DNA from: DATARH01 sp035550515
GTDB lineage: Bacteria > Pseudomonadota > Alphaproteobacteria > ATCC43930 > CGMCC-115725
Direction of reading: 5' to 3'
Assembly: GCA_035550515.1 (NCBI GenBank)
Contig: DASZOZ010000017.1
Coordinates: 3,600-67,599 of the forward strand
DNA length: 64,000 nucleotides
In this document: positions 35,524 through 42,992 of the stretch, one piece after another
How positions within the stretch are numbered: position 1 is the stretch's first letter
Layout of the letters: every line of letters begins with the position of its first letter
Made by a program: the position numbers and the translations under genes
The notes under the pieces: model-generated
Told to the model about the DNA's origin: nothing
What the model saw: only the letters and a program-made list of their open reading frames with translations
The model's database searches: none

Positions 35524-36225
35524 ATGGGGGAAGGAATTCGGCGGGCCGGGCTGCTCGCCGCACTCGGATTCGCGCTGGGGTTCGTGCTGAGCGGCTGCGT
35601 ATCGATCCCGTTTGTCGGCGGCGGGCATCAAGCGCTGAACCCGCATCCGACCTACAAGGTGGGCGCGCCCTACACGGTGAAGGGCGTCACCTATTACCCG
35701 CATGTCGATTACGATTACGACCAGACGGGGCTGGCCTCATGGTACGGCCAGGCGTTCCAGGGCCAGTACACCGCCAACGGCGAGATCTTCGACCTCAACC
35801 AGCTTACCGCGGCGCACACGACGCTGCCGCTGCCCACCATCGTCGAGGTGGTCAACCTGCAGAACAACCGCGCCTTGCGCATCCGCGTCAACGATCGCGG
35901 CCCGTTCGTGCGCGGGCGGATCATCGACCTGTCGCGCCGCGCGGCCCAGCTGCTCGGGTTCGAGTCGACCGGCACGGCGCTGGTCCGCGTCCGCGTGCTC
36001 AAGGAGGACAGCATCCGCGCCGCCGCCCTGGCCCAGCACGGCCGCATCAGCGAGGACGACAACCCGGTCGCGCAGATCGCGGCGTCGCCGGAGCCGCGCT
36101 TCCTGGTCGAATCGTCGCGGTATCATACCGAGGCCGGGCCTGTCGCGACGGAAGCGGAGGCACGGCGTTTGTTGACCCGGATGATCGCTAGCGGCTACCG
36201 CGACGCGCGGATCGTTTTCGATTAG
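35524..36225 (+). CDS. rlpA: Septal ring lytic transglycosylase RlpA-family lipoprotein
   Basis: A 233-aa lipoprotein. The signal peptide ends at the lipobox LSGC (acylated Cys near residue 26). A double-psi beta-barrel domain follows: TGLASWYGQAFQGQYTANG, ELTAAHTTLP-like (here QLTAAHTTLPLPT), VNLQNNRALRIRVNDRGPF. The C-terminal region (FLVESSRYHTEAGPVATE and ARRLLTRMIASGY) is short compared with the full SPOR domain of E. coli RlpA. A GGGGGG-type ribosome site precedes ATG 35524. Denuded glycan recognition may therefore be weak or absent (inference). Confidence 0.92.
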   Translation: MGEGIRRAGLLAALGFALGFVLSGCVSIPFVGGGHQALNPHPTYKVGAPYTVKGVTYYPHVDYDYDQTGLASWYGQAFQGQYTANGEIFDLNQLTAAHTTLPLPTIVEVVNLQNNRALRIRVNDRGPFVRGRIIDLSRRAAQLLGFESTGTALVRVRVLKEDSIRAAALAQHGRISEDDNPVAQIAASPEPRFLVESSRYHTEAGPVATEAEARRLLTRMIASGYRDARIVFD

Positions 36226-36291
36226 ATTGGACCCATCCCGTCAATCTCGCCGGGTGGCCTCGGCGACCGGTCACGGGGTTCGGAGGCATCG

Positions 36292-37533
36292 ATGCAAGCT
36301 CGTTGGCGGCATAGGATCGCGGCACTTGCCGCGGCGGCGCTGCTGCTCTCCGGATCGGCCGCCGCGGTCGACCTTGCCGCGCAGACCAGGCCGTCCAATG
36401 CCCCGCGAGGCGGCTTGCCGGCAAAGAAGGGGCCGGCGCCGACCGTCCCGCCGCCGCCCAGCACCGGGATCGACACGCTGGCGCGGCACGCGATCATCGT
36501 CGAAGCCGATACCAACACGGTCCTGTTCGAGAAGGCCGCCGAGGAGCGCATGCCGCCGGCCTCGATGAGCAAGATCATGACCGCCTATGTCGTCTTCAGC
36601 ATGCTGAAGGAAGGGCGGGTCAGCCTCGGCGACGAGCTGCCGGTCAGCGAGCACGCCTGGCGGATGGGCGGCTCCAAGATGTTTGTCGGCATCGGCGGGC
36701 GCATCAAGGTCGAAGACCTCATCAAGGGCATGCTGATCCAGTCGGGCAACGACGCTTGCGTCGTGCTGGCCGAGGGGCTGGCCGGCAGCGAGGCGGCCTT
36801 TGTCGAGAAGATGAACCAGAAGGCCCAGGACCTCGGCCTCAAGGACAGCCACTTCGCCAACACGACGGGACTGCCCGATCCCAACGAGTGGATGACGGCG
36901 CGCGACCTGGTCAACCTGTCGCTGCGAATCATCAGGGACTTCCCCGAGTACTATCACTACTTTTCGGAAAAGGACTTCAACTTCAATAATATCGACCAAG
37001 GCAACCGGAACCCGCTGCTATACAAGAACATCGGTGCGGACGGGCTCAAGACCGGCCACACCGAGGAGGCCGGTTACAGCCTCGATGCCTCGGTCGTCCG
37101 CGGCGACCGGCGGATCATCGTGGTGGTGTCGGGTCTGCCGACGATGAAGGACCGCGCCGCCGAGAGCGAGCGGCTGATCGAGTGGGCGTTCCGCGAGTTC
37201 AACAACTACAAGCTGTTCAGCGCCGGCGACAAGGTCGACGACGCCGAGGTCTGGCTCGGCGCCGAGCCCAAGGTCGGCTTGGTGGTCGCCAACGACCTCA
37301 CCGTGACGCTGCCGCGCCGGGTTCGCCGCGACATGAAAGTCTCGATCAGCTACGACAAGCCGGTGCCGGCGCCGGTCAAGAAGGGCGACCAGATCGGCAA
37401 GGTCATCGTCACCGCGCCGGATATCGGCAAGATCGAGCGGCCGCTCCTCGCCGCGGCAAACGTTGCGCCGATCGGCACGATCGGCCGCATGGCCACGCTC
37501 GCCGGCTATCTGATCTGGGGTAACCGCCACTGA
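36292..37533 (+). CDS. D-alanyl-D-alanine carboxypeptidase, PBP5/6 type
   Basis: A 413-aa periplasmic penicillin-binding protein that trims peptidoglycan stem peptides. A signal peptide (RWRHRIAALAAAALLLSGSAAA) leads into the serine-protease-like domain: SxxK is PPASMSKIMT, SxN is QSGNDACVVL, and KTG is LKTGHTEEAG. The C-terminal beta-domain (residues about 300-400) matches the PBP5 C-terminus. GGAGG lies before ATG 36292. Its TGA at 37531-37533 overlaps the start of tmk, so the two are coupled. Confidence 0.95.
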   Translation: MQARWRHRIAALAAAALLLSGSAAAVDLAAQTRPSNAPRGGLPAKKGPAPTVPPPPSTGIDTLARHAIIVEADTNTVLFEKAAEERMPPASMSKIMTAYVVFSMLKEGRVSLGDELPVSEHAWRMGGSKMFVGIGGRIKVEDLIKGMLIQSGNDACVVLAEGLAGSEAAFVEKMNQKAQDLGLKDSHFANTTGLPDPNEWMTARDLVNLSLRIIRDFPEYYHYFSEKDFNFNNIDQGNRNPLLYKNIGADGLKTGHTEEAGYSLDASVVRGDRRIIVVVSGLPTMKDRAAESERLIEWAFREFNNYKLFSAGDKVDDAEVWLGAEPKVGLVVANDLTVTLPRRVRRDMKVSISYDKPVPAPVKKGDQIGKVIVTAPDIGKIERPLLAAANVAPIGTIGRMATLAGYLIWGNRH

Positions 37534-38171
37534 CGCCGCGCGGCCGATTCATCACCGTCGAGGGCGGGGAGGGGGCAGGGAAGTCGACCCAGGTCGCCCG
37601 CCTTGTCGCGGCCCTCGGCCGCGCCGGCATCGCGGCCGAGGCGACCCGCGAGCCCGGCGGGTCGCCGGGCGCGGAAGCGATCCGCGCGCTGCTGCTGCAA
37701 GGTGACGACGCACGCTGGGACGCGGTGAGCGAGACCCTGTTGTTCGTCGCCGCGCGACACGATCACGTCGCGCGCACGATCCGGCCGGCGCTGGCGGCAG
37801 GAAGGTGGGTCGTCTGCGACCGCTTCACCGATTCGACGGTGGCCTATCAAGGCTATGGGCGCGGCCTGCCGCTGGCCGCGCTCGAAGACCTGCGGCGCTT
37901 CGGACTCGGCGATTTCCGCCCCGACCTGACGCTGATCCTCGACCTTCCGGTCGCCGAAGGCTTGGCGCGCGCCGCGCGCCGCGGCGCTGCCGCCGACCGT
38001 TTCGAGCGCCTCGACCCTGCATTCCACCACCGGCTGCGCGACGGCTTTCTCGCCATCGCCGCGGCGGAACCCGACCGTTGCGCGGTGATCGACGCCTCGG
38101 GCGACATCGATGCGGTGCACCGGGCCATCGCCGGCACGGTCGCGCATCGTCTCAAGGTGAGCCTGGTATGA
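37530..38171 (+). CDS. tmk: Thymidylate kinase with apparent CTG start
   Basis: Cytoplasmic dTMP kinase (213 aa). The P-loop is GRFITVEGGEGAGKSTQ at residues about 4-20; further segments are TREPGGSPGAE, CDRFTDSTVAYQGYGRGL, and the lid region RGAAADRFERLD. The frame upstream of the P-loop closes at TAA 37521; between them there is no ATG, GTG or TTG, and the only plausible start is CTG 37530, which overlaps the dacA-like stop as CTGA and has GGGG nearby. The next ATG (37725) would remove the P-loop. holB follows with a four-base overlap. Confidence 0.9.
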   Translation: MTPRGRFITVEGGEGAGKSTQVARLVAALGRAGIAAEATREPGGSPGAEAIRALLLQGDDARWDAVSETLLFVAARHDHVARTIRPALAAGRWVVCDRFTDSTVAYQGYGRGLPLAALEDLRRFGLGDFRPDLTLILDLPVAEGLARAARRGAAADRFERLDPAFHHRLRDGFLAIAAAEPDRCAVIDASGDIDAVHRAIAGTVAHRLKVSLV

Positions 38172-39211
38172 GCGGCGAACCGCTTGCGCCGCCGCCGCGC
38201 GCCAACCCGGACCTCGTCGGCCACGAAGCGGCCGAGGCGTCGCTGCGCCAGTTGGTCGACAGCGGCCGACTGCCGCATGCCTTGCTGCTGACCGGGCCGC
38301 GCGGTATCGGCAAGGCAACACTGGCGTTCCGGCTGGCGCGGTTCGTGCTGAGCGGAGCGGGCGAGGGGGCGGCGCACGACATGTTCGGCGCCCCGGCCGG
38401 ACCGGGGCTCGCCGTGTCCCCCGACAGCGGCACGTTCCGCCGCGTCGCCGCCGGCGGGCACGCCGATCTGCTGACGATCGAGCGCGCCGTCGATCCGCGG
38501 CGCCGCCGCCTGCGCAGCGAAATCGTCGTCGGCGACATCCGCGAGATCGGCGCCTTCCTGCATCTGACGGCAGCCGAAGGCGGCTGGCGCGTCGTCATCG
38601 TCGACGGCGCCGACGCGATGAACCGCAACGCGGCGAACGCGCTGCTCAAAATCCTCGAAGAGCCGCCGCGGCACGCTTTGCTGCTGCTCGTCGCCCACAG
38701 CGTCGGCAAACTCCTGCCGACCATTCGCTCGCGCTGCCGGCAGGTCAAGCTGTCGCCGCCGCCGCCCGCGACGCTACGCGAGCTGCTCGACCGCTATTGC
38801 CCCGATCTGGACGCCGCCGCGGCCGACGCGATTGCCGATCTCGCCGACGGGAGCATCGGCCGCGCCCTCGAGCTCGCCGCTTCCGGCGGCATCGAGCTTT
38901 ACCGCAACATGCAGGCGATGCTGAACCGCCGGCGGCTCGACCCGCTGGTATTGCACGGCTTCGCCGACAAGCTGTCCCGCGCCGACGCCGAGGAGGCCTA
39001 CCGTGCGGTCGAGGAACTGCTGCGCCAGCATCTTGCGCGGCGGGCGCTGGACGCGGCGCAGGCCGGGCGAGGCGGCGAGGCCGCGCGCTGGGCGAGCGTG
39101 CGCGACGCGATCGGTGAGGAATTCGCCCGCACCGACGGCCTCAATCTCGACCGCAAACAGACCATTCTCAATGCATTCTTTGCGATCGAGCAAGCCGCCG
39201 CACCGAGGTGA
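38168..39211 (+). CDS. holB: DNA polymerase III delta' subunit
   Basis: Clamp-loader subunit (347 aa). The Walker-A-like segment is LLTGPRGIGKATLAFRLA, with non-standard spacing, as usual for delta', which does not hydrolyse ATP. NAANALLKILEEPP and the SRC motif in IRSRCRQVKL are conserved. The zinc-binding cysteines of E. coli delta' are missing, as in other alphaproteobacteria. It starts at ATG 38168, overlapping the tmk stop by four bases. In most relatives metG comes next; here hypothetical genes do. Confidence 0.92.
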   Translation: MSGEPLAPPPRANPDLVGHEAAEASLRQLVDSGRLPHALLLTGPRGIGKATLAFRLARFVLSGAGEGAAHDMFGAPAGPGLAVSPDSGTFRRVAAGGHADLLTIERAVDPRRRRLRSEIVVGDIREIGAFLHLTAAEGGWRVVIVDGADAMNRNAANALLKILEEPPRHALLLLVAHSVGKLLPTIRSRCRQVKLSPPPPATLRELLDRYCPDLDAAAADAIADLADGSIGRALELAASGGIELYRNMQAMLNRRRLDPLVLHGFADKLSRADAEEAYRAVEELLRQHLARRALDAAQAGRGGEAARWASVRDAIGEEFARTDGLNLDRKQTILNAFFAIEQAAAPR

Positions 39212-39285
39212 GGCGGGGACGAGCCGGGGCGCAAAACGCGGCGCGGGGTGTTATCCTTGCGGGAGAAACGACTGCGGAGCGAGCA

Positions 39286-39630
39286 ATGGCTTCATACCGC
39301 ATCTATTTCTTCGGCGAGACCATGATCCACGGCCGGCACGACTTCGACGCCGATGACGACCAGGACGCGATCCAGATCGCCTCCGTGCTGTTCGATGCCT
39401 GTTCGGATGACTCCCGCAGCTTCGATCTGTGGTCCGGCACCCGGCGCGTCGTCGTCCCTCGTCCGTTTGTGCCGAGGACTTTCGAAGAGTTGTCGGCGGC
39501 GAACCAGGAGATTGCTGTTGATACCGAGGAACGCATCGCCCACAGCGAATGGCATATCGCCAGAAGCCGCCGTCTGCTCGACGCCATCGACGCGAAAAAG
39601 AGCAGGTGGATTTACCGCAACGCATCGTGA
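39286..39630 (+). CDS. Hypothetical protein, small acidic
   Basis: A 114-aa protein of unknown function. The N-terminal half (YRIYFFGETMIHGRHDFDADDDQDAIQIA...FDLWSGTRRV) resembles the short proteins common in Bradyrhizobium-type genomes in which a Y-x-Y-F start leads to an acidic D-rich segment and a W-x-G-x-R end. The C-terminal part (HSEWHIARSRRLLDAIDAKK) is helical. GGAG precedes ATG 39286. It opens the inserted block between holB and tatD, and I do not recognise a function. Confidence 0.65.
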   Translation: MASYRIYFFGETMIHGRHDFDADDDQDAIQIASVLFDACSDDSRSFDLWSGTRRVVVPRPFVPRTFEELSAANQEIAVDTEERIAHSEWHIARSRRLLDAIDAKKSRWIYRNAS

Positions 39631-39673
39631 CCGGGAAGGGCGGCCGCATCAGCTTTGCGCCGATCCCTCTGCC

Positions 39674-39853
39674 GTGCACATCCAACGCGACGTGCAGCTA
39701 TTTCTTGACCATGTCGACGAGGTTCTGCGGCAGGCGGACGATCGCCTGATCAAGGCTGCGGCGTCGTTGCAGCGGGCGAAGTCGGACGCGGCCAGGGACC
39801 ACGACCTCCTGCGGCGATGCCAGGACATCCTGGAACGGCTGCGGACGGTTTGA
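39674..39853 (+). CDS. Possible small helical protein
   Basis: A 59-aa open frame from GTG 39674 (VHIQRDVQLFLDHVDEVL, then RQADDRLIKAAASLQRA). The heptad-like spacing of Leu, Val and Ile suggests a helical hairpin. Neither an AGGAGG site nor a homologue is recognised, and no ATG is available, so this is a candidate only. It lies directly behind the hypothetical gene at 39286. Confidence 0.35.
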   Translation: MHIQRDVQLFLDHVDEVLRQADDRLIKAAASLQRAKSDAARDHDLLRRCQDILERLRTV

Positions 39854-39858
39854 GCCGC

Positions 39859-39898
39859 CGGGAGATGGCCGGATCAAGTCCGGGCACGACGACACCGG
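39859..39898. repeat. REP-like repeat (family 1), partial
   Basis: GAGATGGCCGGATCAAGTCC then GGGCACGACGA matches one arm of the palindromic repeats at 45645 and 63411. It lies just downstream of the small ORF and before the cheB stop. Confidence 0.65.
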
Positions 39899-39905
39899 GT
39901 TGGCG

Positions 39906-40544
39906 CTAGGCGACGACTTCCGCCAGGACGCCGAGAGCCTGGGCAATCCGCGGCGGTGACATCATCAGGTCGGCGTGGCCGAAATCGAGCGCGGCCGTGG
40001 GCATCTCGAAATAGCGGCTGGTGGCCTCGTCCTGGACGATCGTGATCCCACCCCCCTTGGCGACGGCCGCAATCCCTTTCGCACCGTCCCACATCATGCC
40101 GCTCAGGATGACCGCCGCGACGCCGGACCCGTAAGTGTCGACTGCGCTTTCGAACAGCACATCGATCGCCGGCCGCCAGAAATCGACGCGGTCGGCGGAC
40201 GACAGGACGAGGCGTCCACCCGCCTGGAGCAGGAGGTGCTGGTCCGGCGGGGCGATGTACACCGTGCCGGCTTCGGCGATCTCTCCGTCCTCGGCCCATT
40301 TGACCGCCAGCCGTGTCCGCCATCCCAGGACGGCAGGGAGCTGACTGGCCTTTTCGGCCGCGATGTGCTGCACGACGAGAATCGGCAGGGCAAAGTTCGC
40401 CGGCAATCCTTCCAGGACCGTCATCAGCGCCGAGATACCGCCGGCTGACGCGCCGATGACGACCGCGCTGTAAGCGAGCGCGGGCGTCGCGGCTTCTGCT
40501 CCGGCCTGGGGTGCGGAACTTTCCATATGTTCGACCAGGAACAT
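39906..40544 (-). CDS. Standalone CheB methylesterase domain
   Basis: A 212-aa CheB-type protein-glutamate methylesterase without a receiver domain. The catalytic triad is visible: S33 in VIGASAGG, H60 in LVVQHI, and D153 in SGMMWDGAK. The beginning has GGISALMTVLEGLPANFALP, and VYIAPPDQHLLLQ matches the CheB fold. No cheR, cheA or receptor genes lie nearby, so it is not part of a chemotaxis operon here. Such orphan CheB domains are often found near CheR-like genes in signalling loci. Divergent Crp/Fnr-type gene at 40597. Confidence 0.9.
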   Translation of the reverse strand: MFLVEHMESSAPQAGAEAATPALAYSAVVIGASAGGISALMTVLEGLPANFALPILVVQHIAAEKASQLPAVLGWRTRLAVKWAEDGEIAEAGTVYIAPPDQHLLLQAGGRLVLSSADRVDFWRPAIDVLFESAVDTYGSGVAAVILSGMMWDGAKGIAAVAKGGGITIVQDEATSRYFEMPTAALDFGHADLMMSPPRIAQALGVLAEVVA

Positions 40545-40559
40545 AAGCCGATGGGCCTG

Positions 40560-40575
40560 TGTTAGCCAGCCAACA
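40560..40575. promoter_or_regulatory. Possible operator between cheB and crp-like gene
   Basis: TGTTAGCCAGCCAACA is an imperfect palindrome (12 of 16 positions symmetric) in the 52-base gap between the divergent cheB-domain and Crp/Fnr genes. It could be a binding site for the regulator encoded to its right. No matched -10/-35 boxes are convincing. Confidence 0.3.
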
Positions 40576-40596
40576 ATCGAGCGCGGGAACCTCCCG

Positions 40597-41307
40597 ATGC
40601 CGCAGCCTCAACCCGCGACAAACCAGATATTGGCAGCACTCCCGTCCGACGAGTTCGAGCGGCTTGCGCGCGACCTGCAGCCGATCGACCTGCCGACCCG
40701 CATGGACCTCTACGAGAGAAGCAACCCGGTCGAGTTCGTCTATTTTCTCCATCGCGGCGTCGTGTCGATGACGACGCCGTTCGACAATGGCACCTCGGTG
40801 GAGATCGCCACCATCGGTCCCGAAGGCATGGTCGGCATCCCGGTGTTTCTGGGCGCCGACCGGATGCCGAGCAACGCCTTCGTCCAGGTAGCCGGTCACG
40901 GCGTTCGCCTGTCCGCGGATGCGTTCCGACGGATCATCGCCATGTGCCCATCGCTCAATCACCTGCTGCTGCGCTATACATTGGCGCTGATGGACCAGAT
41001 GGCGCAGACCGCCGCCTGCAACCGCACCCATGCGATCGAGGAACGTTGCGCGCGGTGGCTGCTGATGACGCACGACCGGGTCTATGCGAACGAATTCCCG
41101 CTGACCCAGGAGTTCCTCGCCCAGATGCTCGGCGTGCGCCGCCCGAGCGTCTCGATCGCCGCCGGTATGCTGGCCAAAGCCGGGCTGATCTCCTATGTCC
41201 GCGGCCGGATCACCATCATCGATCGCGAAGGTCTGGAAGCGGCCGCCTGCAATTGCTACCACATCATTGCCGACGAGTTCCGGCGGCTGGTCGGCAAGCC
41301 GGGTTGA
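40597..41307 (+). CDS. Crp/Fnr-family transcriptional regulator
   Basis: A 236-aa regulator with an N-terminal cyclic-nucleotide-binding-type domain (YFLHRGVVSMTTPFDNG, VEIATIGPEGMVG) and a C-terminal helix-turn-helix (LTQEFLAQMLGVRRPSVSIA near residue 170-190). N-terminal Fe-S cysteines of Fnr are absent, so it is nearer to Crp-like regulators of unknown ligand. It is divergent from the CheB domain and lies upstream of tatD by 60 bases. Targets may include the divergent gene (inference). Confidence 0.9.
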   Translation: MPQPQPATNQILAALPSDEFERLARDLQPIDLPTRMDLYERSNPVEFVYFLHRGVVSMTTPFDNGTSVEIATIGPEGMVGIPVFLGADRMPSNAFVQVAGHGVRLSADAFRRIIAMCPSLNHLLLRYTLALMDQMAQTAACNRTHAIEERCARWLLMTHDRVYANEFPLTQEFLAQMLGVRRPSVSIAAGMLAKAGLISYVRGRITIIDREGLEAAACNCYHIIADEFRRLVGKPG

Positions 41308-41366
41308 ATTGCACGAAAAAAGAGAGCCGCACACTCGACAGCCGCAAACGGCAGGCGACGAAAGAC

Positions 41367-42140
41367 ATGCTGGTCGACAGCCATTGCCACCTCGATTTTC
41401 CGGATTTCGCCGCCGAAAGGGACGCGGTCATCCAGCGTGCTTTCGGCGCGGGGATCGGCACGATCCTGACGATCTGCACCCGGCTCGACCAGTTCGACGG
41501 CGTGCGCGCGATCGCCGAGAGCGATCCACGCATCTGGTGTTCGGTCGGCGTCCATCCGCACGAGGCGGCCGAGCATGCCGGGGTGGCGGCCGATCGCCTG
41601 GTGGCGCTGGCCGCATCTCCGCGCGCTGTCGGCATCGGCGAAACCGGCCTCGATTTTCATTACGATCTGAGCCCGCGCGACGCGCAGGAGGCGGTGTTTC
41701 GCGCCCACATCGCCGCCGCGAAAGCCACCGGCCTGCCGCTGATCATCCACGCCCGCGAGGCGGACGCGGCGATGGCCGCCATCCTCTCCGCGGAAAAGCC
41801 GCCGCCCGGCGTGCTGCATTGTTTTACCGCCGGCCGGGCGCTGGCCGAAGCGGCGCTCGATCTCGGCTTTTACATCTCGATCTCCGGCATCGTGACCTTT
41901 CGCAATGCCGAGGACCTGCGCGCCATCGTGCGCGACATCCCGCTCGACCGCCTGCTGGTCGAGACCGATGCGCCGTATCTCGCGCCGGTGCCGTACCGCG
42001 GAAAGCGCAACGAGCCCGCTTTTGTCGCCGCGACCGCCAGCTTTGTCGCCGATCTCAGGGGCATCGCCCGCGATGCGCTGGCCGAGGCGACGACCGCCAA
42101 TTTCTTCCGCCTGTTCGCCAAGGCGCGGCCGCCGCAATGA
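41367..42140 (+). CDS. TatD-family hydrolase
   Basis: A 257-aa metal-dependent DNase-like TIM barrel. Metal-binding segments are VDSHCHLDFPDF, VGVHPHEAA, GIGETGLDFHYD, IIHARE, VLHCFTAG, and VETDAPYLAP. The start ATG 41367 gives the full LVDSHCHLD N-terminus. It overlaps the following MBL-fold gene by four bases (ATGA at 42137-42140). In relatives it stands behind metG; here it follows the Crp-like gene. Confidence 0.93.
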   Translation: MLVDSHCHLDFPDFAAERDAVIQRAFGAGIGTILTICTRLDQFDGVRAIAESDPRIWCSVGVHPHEAAEHAGVAADRLVALAASPRAVGIGETGLDFHYDLSPRDAQEAVFRAHIAAAKATGLPLIIHAREADAAMAAILSAEKPPPGVLHCFTAGRALAEAALDLGFYISISGIVTFRNAEDLRAIVRDIPLDRLLVETDAPYLAPVPYRGKRNEPAFVAATASFVADLRGIARDALAEATTANFFRLFAKARPPQ

Positions 42141-42910
42141 AAGTCACGCTGCTGGGTTGCGGGCCATCGACCGGTATCCCCGCGATCGGCCCCGATTGGG
42201 GCGACTGCGATCCGGCCGACCCGCGCAACCGCCGCAGGCGCGCCTCGCTGCTGATCGAGAGCCGCGGCAAGACGCTGCTGATCGACACCTCGCCCGACAT
42301 GCGTGAACAGCTTCTCGATGCCCAGACGGGCCGGCTGGACGCCGTGGTGATGACCCATGCCCATGCCGATCATCTTCACGGGCTGGATGATCTTCGCTCG
42401 GTCAACCGCCGGATGCAGCAAGCGATTCCGCTCCACGCCGACCGCAAGACGCTTGACGAGATCGCGCATCGTTTCGCCTATGCGCTGGAGCCTATCGCGC
42501 GGGGTGGCTTCTTCTTCAAGCCGACGATCATCCCGCACGCCATCGACGGTCCGTTTATCGCTGCCGGCCTGCCGATCATCCCGTTCAGCCAGGACCACGG
42601 CTACAGCCGGACGCTCGGTTTTCGCATCGGTGCGCTCGGTTATTCGACCGACGTCAACGAGCTCGACGACAATGCTTTCGCCGTGCTCGCCGGCATCGAG
42701 TTGTGGATTGTCGACTGCCTCCGATACGAGCCGCATCCGACGCACAGCCACCTGGCCAAGACGCTGTCATGGATCGCGCGGCTCAAGCCCAAACATGCGG
42801 TGCTGACCCATATGGACCGGCAACTCGATTACGCGACGCTCGCCGCGAAACTGCCGCCGGGCATCGAGCCCGGTCGGGACGGGCTGGTTTTCGCGTTGCC
42901 GGATCCATGA
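42137..42910 (+). CDS. MBL-fold metallo-hydrolase, PhnP-like
   Basis: A 257-aa metallo-beta-lactamase-fold hydrolase resembling PhnP-type cyclic phosphodiesterases. The metal motif is THAHADHLHGLDDLR; other segments are LLGCGPSTGIPAIG and LIDTSPDMREQLL at the N-terminus and SQDHGYSRTLGFRIG later. It is coupled by a four-base overlap to the TatD gene, the usual pairing. The end lies in an AT-rich island shared with the convergent PCMT-like gene. Confidence 0.93.
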   Translation: MKVTLLGCGPSTGIPAIGPDWGDCDPADPRNRRRRASLLIESRGKTLLIDTSPDMREQLLDAQTGRLDAVVMTHAHADHLHGLDDLRSVNRRMQQAIPLHADRKTLDEIAHRFAYALEPIARGGFFFKPTIIPHAIDGPFIAAGLPIIPFSQDHGYSRTLGFRIGALGYSTDVNELDDNAFAVLAGIELWIVDCLRYEPHPTHSHLAKTLSWIARLKPKHAVLTHMDRQLDYATLAAKLPPGIEPGRDGLVFALPDP

Positions 42911-42944
42911 TCCGGCGCATCGATCGCCGTTGGCCAATATTTTC

Positions 42945-42960
42945 CATAATATATATTATG
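42945..42960. terminator. Perfect AT palindrome, possible terminator or binding site
   Basis: CATAATATATATTATG reads identically on both strands. It is followed on the plus strand by CGACTTTTTGG, so it could form a weak terminator hairpin with a T-run for the MBL-fold gene. A second inverted pair, GTACCC at 42971-42976 and GGGTAC at 42985-42990, follows. The surrounding 80 bases are markedly AT-rich for this genome. A role as a protein-binding or integration site is equally possible. Confidence 0.35.
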
Positions 42961-42992
42961 CGACTTTTTGGTACCCAAGTTGCCGGGTACTC

